In this document: piece by piece, positions 32,940 to 42,062 of the stretch
How the letters are laid out: each line of letters opens with the position of its first letter
How positions within the stretch are numbered: position 1 is the first letter of the stretch
Assembly: GCA_015068735.1 (NCBI GenBank)
Contig: SVJW01000010.1
Coordinates: 4,013 to 47,514, forward strand
Source: Oscillospiraceae bacterium
GTDB taxonomy: Bacteria; Bacillota; Clostridia; UMGS1883
DNA length: 43,502 bases
Direction of reading: 5' to 3'
The notes under the pieces: model-generated
Told to the model about the DNA's origin: nothing
Seen by the model: the letters and a program-made list of their open reading frames with translations, nothing else
Database searches by the model: none
Translations under genes and position numbers: made by a program

Positions 32940-33587
32940 ATTTACAGCAGAACTCTTTACGATTTAAAAAAGATAGTCGAGCGCGATCCGGCGGCGAGGA
33001 ATATCTTTGAAGTTGCACTTCTTTATCCCGGGTTTCATGCGGTGCTTTTCCACCGTTTTGCCCATATGCTCTATAAGTGTCATCTCAGATTTATTCCCAG
33101 ACTTATCAGCCAATTGTCGCGATTTTTGACCAAAATTGAAATACACCCCGGTGCTACTATCGGGAAAGGACTTCTCATAGACCACGGCTGTGGTGTTGTA
33201 ATCGGAGAGACCACCGTGATTGGCGACGACTGTGTAATCTATCAGGGTGTAACCCTTGGCGGTACCGGTAAGGATAAGGGAAAAAGACACCCCACCCTCG
33301 GAAACAATGTTATGGTTGGTTCAGGTGCGAAAATTCTTGGCCCCTTTACCGTTGGAGATAACTCGAAAATTGCGGCAAACGCAGTACTTCTTCGTGAAGT
33401 TGAACCGGACAGTACATGTGTAGGCGTTCCTGCAAGAGTTGTTAAGCGTGGGGAGAAGAGAGTGGATAACCTTGACCAGGTGCACATTCCCGATCCGGTC
33501 AGCCAGGAACTTTGTAGAATGAGTGCAAAAATAGACAAGCTTACGGCAGAACTTGAAGCGTTAAAAAATAAAGACAGCGAGAGGTAA
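32940..33587 (+). CDS. cysE: Serine O-acetyltransferase, apparently with an AUU start codon
   Basis: A 215-residue enzyme that makes O-acetylserine for cysteine synthesis. It has the short helical N-domain (VERDPAARNIFEVALLYPGFHAV), then left-handed beta-helix hexapeptide repeats with the active-site His in LLIDHGCGVVIGE, VTLGGTGKDKGKRHP and VGVPARVVKRG. A charged C-terminal helix follows. No ATG is in frame near the expected start. The codon aligned with the family's initial Met is ATT at 32940, 8 bases after AGGAG (32927-32931), which extends to AGGAGTGAT and matches anti-SD well. GTG 32931 overlaps that site, and a TTG at 32898 is upstream of the transcription start. cysS follows 5 bases later. 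Confidence 0.9.
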   Translation: MYSRTLYDLKKIVERDPAARNIFEVALLYPGFHAVLFHRFAHMLYKCHLRFIPRLISQLSRFLTKIEIHPGATIGKGLLIDHGCGVVIGETTVIGDDCVIYQGVTLGGTGKDKGKRHPTLGNNVMVGSGAKILGPFTVGDNSKIAANAVLLREVEPDSTCVGVPARVVKRGEKRVDNLDQVHIPDPVSQELCRMSAKIDKLTAELEALKNKDSER

Positions 33588-33592
33588 AAATT

Positions 33593-34981
33593 ATGAAATT
33601 GTATAATACATTAACCCGTTCAAAAGAAGAATTCAAACCCCTTGTTCCGGGAGAAGTAAAGATGTACTCCTGCGGACCTACGGTTTATAACTACTTCCAT
33701 CTGGGAAATGCACGTCCCTTTATTGTATTCGACTGCTTAAGACAGTTTCTTGAATACAGAGGATATGATGTTAAATTCGTGCAGAACTTCACAGACGTTG
33801 ATGATAAGCTCATCAACAAAGCAAGGGAAGAGGGCTCAACCGTTCCTGAAATTGCTGAAAAGTATATCAAAGAATACTTTGTTGATGCTAAGGCTCTCGG
33901 AATTAAAGAAGCATCTGTTCATCCCAGAGCAACTGAGAATATTGATGCAATTATTGAAACCGTTCAGACCCTTATAGAAAAAGGTCACGCTTACGAGGTA
34001 GACGGCGACGTTTACTTCTCCGTTGAAAGCTACAAGGACTACGGTAAGCTCAGCCACCAGCCCCTCGAAGATCTGGAAAGCGGTGTTCGTAAAGATCTTG
34101 ATGACAAGAAGCATCATCCTATGGACTTTGCTCTCTGGAAAAAGAGAAAGACAGATGATGAAATCGGTTGGGAAAGCCCCTGGGGTATCGGAAGACCCGG
34201 CTGGCATATTGAATGTACTGCAATGGTAAACCGTTACCTCGGTCACACAATTGATATTCACAGCGGTGGTTTCGACCTTATTTTCCCGCATCACGAAAAT
34301 GAAATCGCGCAGAGCGTATGTGCAAACGGAACTCCTTTTGCAAATTACTGGCTTCATAACGGTTTTATAAATGTTAACAACGAAAAAATGAGCAAGTCCC
34401 TCGGTAATTTCTTTACCGTTCGTGACATTGCTGAAAAATACGACTACGAGGTTATCCGTTTCTTTATGCTTTCAGCACATTACAGAAGCCCCATCAACTT
34501 CTGTGACGAACTTATGGATGCGGCAAAGAATGGCCTTGAAAGAATTTACAACTGTATAGATAACATTGACTTCCTGCTCGGCAACGCTCCCGACGGTGAT
34601 GCTGATGTAGAAGTTAAGGAAGCTATGGAAGGATTCAAGAATAAATTCATTGCTGCAATGGAGGATGACTTGAATACAGCCGATGCAATTTCCGCAATCT
34701 TCGAAGCAGTGCGTTTTGCAAACAGTATGACATCTCCCAACAAAGCAGAGCTTCTTCTTGCAAAGGAAACAATTCTTGAGCTCGGTAATGTCCTCGGACT
34801 TCTCAAGAATACTGAAAAGGCAAGCCTTGACGATGAGATTGAGGCACTCATTGCAGAAAGAACTCAGGCGAGAAAAGATAAAAACTGGGCGCTTGCAGAC
34901 AAAATCCGTGACGACCTCAAGACACGCGGAATAGTTCTTGAAGATACACCTGACGGTGTAAAATGGAAATTTGAGAAATAA
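33593..34981 (+). CDS. cysS: Cysteinyl-tRNA synthetase
   Basis: A 462-residue class I synthetase. HLGN at 36-39 is its HIGH motif and KMSKS lies at 265-269. Zinc ligands are Cys27 (SCGPTVY), the Cys of GWHIECTAM, and the His/Glu of FPHHENEIAQS. The C-terminal anticodon-binding region is of normal length (E. coli 461). cysE-cysS pairing is common in Firmicutes and links cysteine supply to its use on tRNA. In many species this pair has a T-box leader; none is visible here. The spacing to mrnC is 12 bases. Confidence 0.97.
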   Translation: MKLYNTLTRSKEEFKPLVPGEVKMYSCGPTVYNYFHLGNARPFIVFDCLRQFLEYRGYDVKFVQNFTDVDDKLINKAREEGSTVPEIAEKYIKEYFVDAKALGIKEASVHPRATENIDAIIETVQTLIEKGHAYEVDGDVYFSVESYKDYGKLSHQPLEDLESGVRKDLDDKKHHPMDFALWKKRKTDDEIGWESPWGIGRPGWHIECTAMVNRYLGHTIDIHSGGFDLIFPHHENEIAQSVCANGTPFANYWLHNGFINVNNEKMSKSLGNFFTVRDIAEKYDYEVIRFFMLSAHYRSPINFCDELMDAAKNGLERIYNCIDNIDFLLGNAPDGDADVEVKEAMEGFKNKFIAAMEDDLNTADAISAIFEAVRFANSMTSPNKAELLLAKETILELGNVLGLLKNTEKASLDDEIEALIAERTQARKDKNWALADKIRDDLKTRGIVLEDTPDGVKWKFEK

Positions 34982-34993
34982 GGGAGAAGATGT

Positions 34994-35401
34994 ATGTTAT
35001 TTACCGATGATAACATCAACCCAAAGGAATACAGTCCCCTCGCTCTTGCATATATCGGTGATACGGTGTATGACCTTTTTATAAGGACAAAAGTTCTTGC
35101 AAAGGGAAACCGCCACGTCACCGAAATGCACAAGGAATCAGTAAGCTTTGTAAAGGCTCATTCTCAGTCAGTCAGTGCTTACGCGATTGAAGAGGTTCTT
35201 ACAGAAGACGAGTTGAGGGTTCTTAAATGGGGAAGAAACGCCAAAAGTAATACCATCCCCAAGAATGCCGATGTCACTGAATACCATATGGCAACAGGCT
35301 TTGAAACTCTTGTGGGATACCTTTATCTTTCGGGCGATAATGAAAGGCTTTCGTATCTTCTCAACCTTGCATATGATGCAGTATTAAAAATTGAAAAATA
35401 A
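34994..35401 (+). CDS. mrnC: Mini-ribonuclease III (23S rRNA maturation)
   Basis: A 135-residue RNase III catalytic domain without the double-stranded-RNA-binding domain. Seen: SPLALAYIGDTVYDLFIRTK with the catalytic Asp of the RNase III signature, RNAKSNTIPKNADVTEYHMATGFETLVGYLYLSG with the second acidic group. In B. subtilis, MrnC matures both ends of 23S rRNA and sits right after cysS, as here. The start follows a GGGAGA site by 6 bases. Confidence 0.93.
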   Translation: MLFTDDNINPKEYSPLALAYIGDTVYDLFIRTKVLAKGNRHVTEMHKESVSFVKAHSQSVSAYAIEEVLTEDELRVLKWGRNAKSNTIPKNADVTEYHMATGFETLVGYLYLSGDNERLSYLLNLAYDAVLKIEK

Positions 35402-35430
35402 TTTAATTTTACATAGGAGTGATAGTAACA

Positions 35431-36264
35431 ATGAAAAATTCCACTAAACTTCATGCCTATAAGGCAAGAAAGCATGCTATTACAGGTATTTACAATGCCG
35501 CTTCCGGTCATCCGGGCGGAAGCCTTTCAATAGCAGACATTCTGTCAGTGCTTTATTTTGAGGAAATGAATATTGATCCCAAGGATCCCAAGAAGGCTGA
35601 CCGTGACAGATTTGTTCTTTCCAAGGGACACTGTGCACCTATCCTTTACGGAACTCTTGCAGAGCGTGGCTTTTTCCCCACAGAGCTTTGCGGCACATTC
35701 CGTCAGGCAGACAGCATTCTTCAGGGCCATCCCGATATGAAGGGCGTTCCCGGTGTTGATATGTCCACCGGTTCACTCGGTCAGGGAATTTCTGCCGCTA
35801 ACGGTATGGCACTTTCCGCAAAACTTGACGGAAAGGATTACAAGGTTTATGCAATCCTCGGCGATGGCGAAATTGAAGAAGGTCAGGTTTGGGAAGCAGC
35901 TATGTTTGCCGCTCATTACAAGCTTGATAACCTCGTTGCATTCCTTGATTTTAACGGTCTTCAGATTGACGGTGACATCCGCGAGGTTATGAATTCCACA
36001 CCTATCGACAAGAAGTTTGAAGCATTCAACTGGAACGTAATCACAATTGACGGACATGACTATGATCAGATCAGAAATGCAATCAAAGAAGCACATTCTG
36101 TAAAGGGTAAGCCTACTATGATTATCGCAAAGTGCGTTAAGGGTAAGGGCGTTTCCTTCATGGAAAATCAGGCAGGCTGGCACGGTGCTGCTCCCAACAA
36201 GGAACAGTTCGAGCAGGCAATTAGTGAGCTTGATGCAGCAATTGCAGAAATTGAAGCTGAATAA
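35431..36264 (+). CDS. Transketolase, N-terminal (TPP-binding) subunit
   Basis: A 277-residue N-terminal half of a split transketolase, which moves two-carbon ketol units in the pentose phosphate pathway. Landmarks: ASGHPGGSLSIADILSVLYF, SKGHCAPILYG, STGSLGQGISAANGMAL and the TPP motif GDGEIEEGQVWEA from Gly144 through FLDFNGLQIDG. ATG 35431 follows a TAGGAGTGAT site by 11 bases; a GTG at 35419 in frame overlaps that site. The C-terminal half is the next gene, 18 bases on. Split transketolases are usual in archaea and many Clostridia; 1-deoxyxylulose-5-phosphate synthase is the main alternative but is a single longer chain. Confidence 0.93.
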   Translation: MKNSTKLHAYKARKHAITGIYNAASGHPGGSLSIADILSVLYFEEMNIDPKDPKKADRDRFVLSKGHCAPILYGTLAERGFFPTELCGTFRQADSILQGHPDMKGVPGVDMSTGSLGQGISAANGMALSAKLDGKDYKVYAILGDGEIEEGQVWEAAMFAAHYKLDNLVAFLDFNGLQIDGDIREVMNSTPIDKKFEAFNWNVITIDGHDYDQIRNAIKEAHSVKGKPTMIIAKCVKGKGVSFMENQAGWHGAAPNKEQFEQAISELDAAIAEIEAE

Positions 36265-36282
36265 GAAAGGATAGTGTGAATT

Positions 36283-37230
36283 ATGGCTATAGGTGATAAG
36301 AAAGCAACTCGCGAAAGCTATGGTATGGCTCTCGCTGAGCTTGGCGAAAAATATGATATTGTTGTTATGGATGCTGACCTTTCCAAATCAACAAAGACAG
36401 ACACATTCAAGAAAAAGTTCCCCGAAAGATTTATCAATACAGGTATTGCTGAGGGCAATATGCTCTCCACAGCTGCAGGTCTTGCAACAACAGGCAAGAT
36501 AGTATTTGCAAGCTCCTTTGCAATGTTTGCGGCAGGTCGTGCGTTTGAGCAGATCCGTAACTCCATCGGTTATCCTCACCTCAACGTAAAAATCGGTGCT
36601 ACACATGCCGGCATTTCCGTTGGTGAAGACGGTGCTACACATCAGTGCCTTGAGGATATGGGTATTATGCGTACAATTCCCGGTATGGTTATTATTAACC
36701 CTGCTGACCACGTAGAGGCTATGGCAGCAGTTGAAGCGGCTGTTAAGTATGAAGGTCCGGTTTACCTTCGTTTCGGCAGACTTCCCGTTCCTCAGATTTA
36801 TGATGAAAATACATATAAGTTTGAAATCGGTAAGGGTGTTCAGCTTGCAGAAGGCACAGATGCAACAATCATTGCAACAGGTCTTATGGTTCCTTACGCT
36901 CTTGAGGCTCGCGAGCTTCTTAAAGCAGACGGTATCGATGCTGCAGTTGTAAATATCCATACAATTAAGCCAATCGACAGAGAAATCATTAAGAATGCAG
37001 CAGAAAAAACCGGTGCAATCGTTACTGCAGAAGAGCATAACGTAAACTGCGGTCTCGGTAGCGCAGTTGCAGAAGTTCTTTGCGAAGAATGCCCCGTTCC
37101 CATGCTCCGTGTAGGTACTCAGGACGTATTCGGTAAGAGCGGTAAGCCCTACGAACTTCTTAAGGAATACGGACTTTCTGCAGAAAACATTGCAGAAAAT
37201 GTTAAGAAGGCAATCAGCCTTAAAAAATAA
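36283..37230 (+). CDS. Transketolase, C-terminal (pyrimidine-binding) subunit
   Basis: A 315-residue C-terminal half. It has RESYGMALAELGEKYDIVVMDADLSKST, the NTGIAEGNMLSTAAGLATTG stretch with the Glu that activates TPP, the SFAMFAAGRAFEQIRNSIGY segment, THAGISVGEDGATHQ with conserved histidines, and the C-terminal regulatory fold (GLMVPYALEARELL, EEHNVNCGLGSAVAEVL). It pairs with the upstream TPP-binding half as a 2+2 heterotetramer by family precedent. GAAAGGA lies upstream of the ATG. pcrA follows after 20 bases. Confidence 0.93.
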   Translation: MAIGDKKATRESYGMALAELGEKYDIVVMDADLSKSTKTDTFKKKFPERFINTGIAEGNMLSTAAGLATTGKIVFASSFAMFAAGRAFEQIRNSIGYPHLNVKIGATHAGISVGEDGATHQCLEDMGIMRTIPGMVIINPADHVEAMAAVEAAVKYEGPVYLRFGRLPVPQIYDENTYKFEIGKGVQLAEGTDATIIATGLMVPYALEARELLKADGIDAAVVNIHTIKPIDREIIKNAAEKTGAIVTAEEHNVNCGLGSAVAEVLCEECPVPMLRVGTQDVFGKSGKPYELLKEYGLSAENIAENVKKAISLKK

Positions 37231-37231
37231 G

Positions 37232-37242
37232 CCCCAAAGGGG
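37232..37242 (+). promoter_or_regulatory. Small hairpin holding the pcrA ribosome site
   Basis: CCCC (37232-37235) and GGGG (37239-37242) pair around AAA; the GGGGA is the only Shine-Dalgarno candidate, 7 bases before the pcrA ATG. It may lower pcrA translation relative to the transketolase genes. The stem is only 4 bp, so the effect could be small. Confidence 0.4.
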
Positions 37243-37250
37243 AATTACTT

Positions 37251-39428
37251 ATGAACGAACTTTTGAATAAGTTGAATAGTGAACAGAGAGAGGCCGTTGA
37301 GTATATCAACGGTCCTCTTCTGGTATTGGCAGGTGCAGGCAGCGGTAAGACGAGAGTGCTTACCCACCGCATCGCCTATATGATACACGAAAAAGGAATA
37401 TCCCCGTGGAATATCCTTGCAATCACATTCACTAACAAAGCGGCACGGGAAATGCTTGACCGTGTGGAAAAGCTTGTAGGTAGTGATGCCAACGATATGT
37501 GGGTAAGGACATTCCACTCAGCTTGTGTGCGTATTTTAAGGCGTGACATTGACCGCCTCGGATATGACACAAGGTTTAATATAATTGATACAGACGACCA
37601 GAAATCTTTGGTTAAGGAATGCCTAAAAGAGCTTGGAATTGAAGAAAAACAGCTTCCGCCAAGAAGTGTAATGAATGAAATTTCCTTTGCCAAAGATAAT
37701 CTTGTAACTCCTGCAGAGTATATGCTTGATTTTGCAGACGATTACAGAAAAAAACAGATTGCAAAGGTCTACGCCCTCTATCAGCAGAAGCTTGAAACGG
37801 CAAATGACCTTGATTTTGACGACCTCATTATGCTGACTGTAAAACTTTTTCAGGAAAATGAGGATGTTCTCCAATTTTACAGAAACAAATTTAAATATAT
37901 CCTTGTTGACGAGTACCAGGACACCAACAAGGCACAGAATGAGCTTATAATTCTTCTGGCAAGCGAGCACCGTAACCTCTGTGTTGTAGGTGACGATGAC
38001 CAGAGTATATATAAATTCCGCGGTGCGGATATTTCCAATATTCTTGACTTTGAAAAGGCTTTTCCCGAAACAAAAACAATTCGACTTGAGCAGAATTATC
38101 GCTCAACGGGAAATATTCTTGATGCTGCAAATAATGTAATTAAAAACAACTACGGCAGAAAAGGGAAGAAGCTTTGGACAGATAAAGGAGAGGGGAATAA
38201 AATTTCCGTTTATAAAGCTTCAAATGAACACGATGAAGCATCATTTATCGCTGATACGATGTCAGCTCTTGCCCTTGACGGTTATAGCTACAACGATATG
38301 GCAGTACTTTATCGTGCAAATGCAACCTCCCGTGTACTTGAAGAAGTCTTTATGCGCAAGGCAATTCCGTACAGAGTGTTGTCGGGACTTCGTTTTTACG
38401 ACAGAAAAGAAATCCGTGATATGATTGCATATCTCCGCCTTATAAAGAATAACGATGATGATATAAGCTTAAAGCGTATTATAAATACGCCTTCAAGAAA
38501 AATCGGTAAGGTAACTCTTGACAAAATTTCCGCAGCGGCACAGCGTGAAAATTGCAGTATGCTCAAAGCAATTGAAAACCACCGTGACGGCTTTGGTAAC
38601 TCGGTAGCCGAGTTTTATGATGTAATTTCCTACCTTTGCGATTTTGAAAAGAAAAACAAAATCAGCGACCTTGTTAACGAGGTGTTTGAAAAGACAGGCT
38701 ACTGTAAATTCCTTGAAACAGACGAAAAAGGGGAAGAGCGTGCAGATAATGTGTATGAGCTTATAAACGGTGCCGCAAATTACGAAGATAACAACGAAGA
38801 AGCCACATTCCAGGATTATATGGACAATCTGGCGCTTATAAGCGATATAGATAATTATGACGAGGAGCTCGATGCCGCAATATTTATGACAATGCACGCG
38901 GCGAAAGGGCTGGAATTTCCGATAGTATTCCTCTGTAGCTTTGACGAAGGAATATTCCCCAATATGGCAAGCTGTTACAGTAGTGAGGAGCTTGAGGAGG
39001 AACGTAGACTATGCTATGTGGGAATCACCCGTGCACAGGAGATGCTCCACATTACAACCGCAAGCAGTAGAATGCTTTACGGTAAAACATCTCCTTACAA
39101 ACCGTCGAGATTCCTTGAAGAAATTCCGAATGAACTTCTGGACATAACAGACAATACTCCAAAAATGAACGACAGCTGGTTTGCGAAGGAAGATGACTTC
39201 TCCTTTAATAAAGTGCCTGAAAATTCACTGTTTACAAAGAGTTCAGTACCTAAAACAAGCGGTGAAACTTTCCGCCCGGGCGACTCGGTAATGCATAAGA
39301 AATTCGGGCGTGGTATTGTAATCGATGCAACTCCGGTAGGAAATGACATACATTACGAAATAGCGTTTGAAAGCGTGGGTACAAAAAACCTTTTAGGGCT
39401 CTACGCAAAACTTCAAAGGTGTGATTAA
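37251..39428 (+). CDS. pcrA: ATP-dependent DNA helicase PcrA/UvrD
   Basis: A 725-residue SF1A 3'-5' helicase for repair and for removing proteins from DNA. Motifs in order: the Q-motif LNSEQREAVEY, Walker A AGAGSGKTR (27-35), AITFTNKAAREM (Ia), LVDEYQDTN (II), VVGDDDQSIYKFRGAD (III), RLEQNYRSTGNIL (IV), the TMHAAKGLEFPIVFL (V) and EERRLCYVGITRAQ (VI) segments. The C-terminal small domain (VMHKKFGRGIVIDAT) is the PcrA type that contacts RNA polymerase in Firmicutes. The length matches B. subtilis PcrA (739). The methyltransferase gene begins 2 bases after the stop. Confidence 0.96.
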   Translation: MNELLNKLNSEQREAVEYINGPLLVLAGAGSGKTRVLTHRIAYMIHEKGISPWNILAITFTNKAAREMLDRVEKLVGSDANDMWVRTFHSACVRILRRDIDRLGYDTRFNIIDTDDQKSLVKECLKELGIEEKQLPPRSVMNEISFAKDNLVTPAEYMLDFADDYRKKQIAKVYALYQQKLETANDLDFDDLIMLTVKLFQENEDVLQFYRNKFKYILVDEYQDTNKAQNELIILLASEHRNLCVVGDDDQSIYKFRGADISNILDFEKAFPETKTIRLEQNYRSTGNILDAANNVIKNNYGRKGKKLWTDKGEGNKISVYKASNEHDEASFIADTMSALALDGYSYNDMAVLYRANATSRVLEEVFMRKAIPYRVLSGLRFYDRKEIRDMIAYLRLIKNNDDDISLKRIINTPSRKIGKVTLDKISAAAQRENCSMLKAIENHRDGFGNSVAEFYDVISYLCDFEKKNKISDLVNEVFEKTGYCKFLETDEKGEERADNVYELINGAANYEDNNEEATFQDYMDNLALISDIDNYDEELDAAIFMTMHAAKGLEFPIVFLCSFDEGIFPNMASCYSSEELEEERRLCYVGITRAQEMLHITTASSRMLYGKTSPYKPSRFLEEIPNELLDITDNTPKMNDSWFAKEDDFSFNKVPENSLFTKSSVPKTSGETFRPGDSVMHKKFGRGIVIDATPVGNDIHYEIAFESVGTKNLLGLYAKLQRCD

Positions 39429-39430
39429 CT

Positions 39431-40168
39431 ATGTATAACGATTTTGCCTATGTTTATGACAGACTTATAAACGACGTTGACTATAAGGAATGGGCAGATT
39501 ACTACTTCAAAATTTTTCAAAGATATGGCTTAAACCCAAAACTGGGGCTTGACCTTGGTTGCGGGACGGGTAACCTTACTCTGGAGCTTGCAAACCGCGG
39601 TATCGAGATGACAGGAGTTGACCTTTCTGAGGATATGCTGATGGTTGCCCGTGAAAAGTCGGAGGGGAAGGACATTCTCTACCTTAATCAGGATATGACG
39701 GAGTTTGAACTTTACGGAACGGTTGATTTTATTGTTTCAAGTCTTGATTGTGTTAACTATATAACCGATAAAAGGGATTTACTTAAAGTAATGAAACTGG
39801 TAAATAATTATCTCGATCCCGGTGGGCTTTTTATCTTTGACATAAATACACGTTATAAACTTGAAAATATCATAGGTGACAACACCTTTATTCTTGAGGA
39901 TGAAGACTGCTTCTGCTCCTGGCAGAATGAGTATGATAAAAAGAGAAAGCTCAGCGATTTTTATCTGACTTTCTTTTTGAAAGACGGAGAGAGCTATACA
40001 AGGTTTGATGAGCAACATACAGAGCGTGCTTATGAAATTGACGAAATAAAATCAATTATAGAAAATTCAGGAATGCGCCTTTTAAAGGTGTACCACAACC
40101 TTAGCTTTGAAAATCCCAAGAAAAACAGCGAAAGAGTATTTTTTGTCGCTCAGGAACAGGGGAAATAA
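39431..40168 (+). CDS. Class I SAM-dependent methyltransferase
   Basis: A 245-residue Rossmann-type methyltransferase. The SAM-binding motif I is LDLGCGTGNLTLELANRG, followed by GVDLSEDML and, for motif II/III, VDFIVSSLDCVNYI and LDPGGLFIFDINT. The type resembles YqeM/ubiE-like enzymes found near pcrA or tRNA-modification genes in Clostridia, but the substrate is unknown. It lies between pcrA and the HI0933-type flavoprotein with 2-base gaps, so it is translated from the same message. Confidence 0.87.
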   Translation: MYNDFAYVYDRLINDVDYKEWADYYFKIFQRYGLNPKLGLDLGCGTGNLTLELANRGIEMTGVDLSEDMLMVAREKSEGKDILYLNQDMTEFELYGTVDFIVSSLDCVNYITDKRDLLKVMKLVNNYLDPGGLFIFDINTRYKLENIIGDNTFILEDEDCFCSWQNEYDKKRKLSDFYLTFFLKDGESYTRFDEQHTERAYEIDEIKSIIENSGMRLLKVYHNLSFENPKKNSERVFFVAQEQGK

Positions 40169-40170
40169 GA

Positions 40171-41400
40171 ATGATAATCGTAATAGGCGGCGGTGCGGCA
40201 GGTATGATGGCTGCTATTCGTGCAGCACAAAAGGGCGCATCGGTAACACTTATTGAACGTAATAACGATGTTGGGAAGAAAATCAGAATTACCGGTAAAG
40301 GCAGATGCAACGTTACAAACGCCTGTGATACCGAGGAGATTTTTGAGAACATTCCCACCAACCACAGATTTTTATACAGCGCAATATATAGCTTTACAAA
40401 TTACGACGTGATGAGCTTTTTTGAAGAGTGCGGAGTCCCTCTTAAAGAGGAAAGAGGTCAGCGAGTCTTTCCGCAAAGTGATAAGGCGGCAGATATCGTT
40501 ACTGCACTCAGACGGAAAATGCAGGAGCTTAATGTCAATGTTGTAAACGGCAGAGTTACTGACATTATGGTAGCTGACGGGAAAGTAGAAGGCGTAAAAA
40601 CAGAAAAATCAACATATTTTTGCGAAAGCGTGATTGTGGCAACGGGCGGAAAGAGTTATCCCCTTACCGGCTCTACCGGTGACGGATATTCAATGGCTGA
40701 AAAGCTTGGACATAGCATAAAACCTATTAAACCGGCTCTTGTACCCGTTGAAACAAAAGAAAACACGAAAGAGCTTATGGGTCTTTCATTGAAGAATATT
40801 TCTGTAACCATATTTGATAAAAACGGAAAAAAGAAATTCTCCGATTTTGGCGAAATGCTTTTTACCCATTTCGGATTAACAGGTCCAGTAATCCTTTCTT
40901 CAAGCAGTCATATGGGAGAAAATCCGGAAGACTGCCGTATAGAAATTGACCTGAAGCCTGCTCTTGATGAGCAAACGCTGGATAAACGGATATTAAGGGA
41001 TTTTGAAAAATATCAGAACAGAAATTTTGAAAATTCCCTTTCCGATCTTCTTCCGAACAAAATGATTGAATACATTGTGTCAAAATCAGGCATAGACAGA
41101 TATAAAAAGGTAAACAGTATTACAAAAGAGGAAAGAAAAACGCTTCTTAACCTTTTAAAGCATCTTACCTTTACAGTTAAAAGTTACCGTCCCGTAGCGG
41201 AGGCAATCGTTACAAGCGGCGGAATAAATGTGAAAGAAATAAACGCATCAACCATGGAAAGCAAACTTGTAGATGGGCTTTACTTTGCAGGTGAGGTAAT
41301 TGATGTTGATGCATACACAGGCGGATTTAATTTGCAGATAGCATTTTCAACCGGCTATCTTGCAGGCGAATGCGCCGCAGAAAAGGAGCTTTCAATATGA
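40171..41400 (+). CDS. HI0933/YhiN family NAD(P)/FAD-dependent oxidoreductase
   Basis: A 409-residue flavoprotein. The FAD-binding loop is VIGGGAAGMMAAIRAAQKGA, followed by LIERNNDVGKKIRITGKGRCNVTN, characteristic of the HI0933 family, then ERGQRVFPQSDKA, VATGGKSYPLTGSTGDGYSMA, THFGLTGPVILSSSS and the C-terminal FAD segment LYFAGEVIDVDAYTGGFNLQ. The family is called BaiN in bile-acid 7-dehydroxylating Clostridia, but most members have no proved substrate, so I do not assign that role. It ends in an ATGA overlap with cmk, the common clostridial order. Confidence 0.92.
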   Translation: MIIVIGGGAAGMMAAIRAAQKGASVTLIERNNDVGKKIRITGKGRCNVTNACDTEEIFENIPTNHRFLYSAIYSFTNYDVMSFFEECGVPLKEERGQRVFPQSDKAADIVTALRRKMQELNVNVVNGRVTDIMVADGKVEGVKTEKSTYFCESVIVATGGKSYPLTGSTGDGYSMAEKLGHSIKPIKPALVPVETKENTKELMGLSLKNISVTIFDKNGKKKFSDFGEMLFTHFGLTGPVILSSSSHMGENPEDCRIEIDLKPALDEQTLDKRILRDFEKYQNRNFENSLSDLLPNKMIEYIVSKSGIDRYKKVNSITKEERKTLLNLLKHLTFTVKSYRPVAEAIVTSGGINVKEINASTMESKLVDGLYFAGEVIDVDAYTGGFNLQIAFSTGYLAGECAAEKELSI

Positions 41401-42062
41401 CTAAAATAGCAATTGACGGACCTGCAGGTGCAGGTAAAAGCAGTATCTCAAAAAAGGTTGCCAAAGCACTTGGCTACATCTATATTGACACAGGCGCAAT
41501 GTACCGCACAGTAGGGCTTAAAGCTGTAAAATGCGGTATCGACACCAAGGACAGCGAGGGCGTGGCATCAATTCTTCCCACACTTGATATTGATATCAGG
41601 CACGAGGGAGTGGAGCAGCACATTTTCCTTGATGGGGAAAATGTGTCCGACAAAATCCGCACTCCTGAAATTTCAATGGCGGCAAGCAACGTTTCTGCAA
41701 TCCCCGCGGTAAGAGTGGCACTTGTAGACCTGCAACGTAAGCTTGCAGAAAATCACGATGTTGTAATGGACGGAAGAGATATTGGAAGCTTCGTTCTTCC
41801 CGATGCGGAGGTTAAGATTTTCCTTACTGCATCCGTAGAAGCGCGCGCACAAAGAAGATATAAAGAACTTCTGGAAAAAAGTGAGACGGTGGATTTTGAT
41901 GCGGTTAAAGAGGATATGATTCTCCGTGATAAGCAGGACTCCACTCGCGCAGTATCACCCCTTGTAGTGGCAGAAGGTGCTACTGTAATTGATACATCGG
42001 CACTCAACTTTGAAGAATCGGTAAATGCAGTTATTGAACATATAAGGAGCAGTGTAAGATGA
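41397..42062 (+). CDS. cmk: Cytidylate kinase
   Basis: A 221-residue kinase converting CMP/dCMP to the diphosphate. It shows the P-loop DGPAGAGKSSISKKVA, YIDTGAMYRTVGLKAVK, the NMP-binding segment ISMAASNVSAIPAVR, VMDGRDIGSFVLPDAEVKIFLTAS, the lid RAQRRYKEL and RDKQDSTRAVSPLV. ATG 41397 has AAGGAG 8 bases upstream and overlaps the previous stop (ATGA); an in-frame ATG at 41370 would extend into the upstream gene. It ends in another ATGA overlap with plsC. Confidence 0.96.
   Translation: MTKIAIDGPAGAGKSSISKKVAKALGYIYIDTGAMYRTVGLKAVKCGIDTKDSEGVASILPTLDIDIRHEGVEQHIFLDGENVSDKIRTPEISMAASNVSAIPAVRVALVDLQRKLAENHDVVMDGRDIGSFVLPDAEVKIFLTASVEARAQRRYKELLEKSETVDFDAVKEDMILRDKQDSTRAVSPLVVAEGATVIDTSALNFEESVNAVIEHIRSSVR

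Noticed and set aside
36388..37038. A 216-codon minus-strand reading frame opposite the transketolase C-terminal gene
   Set aside because: The protein is rich in Cys and Asn in a way that mirrors the antisense of a strongly biased gene; there is no start signal, and the plus-strand gene is certain.
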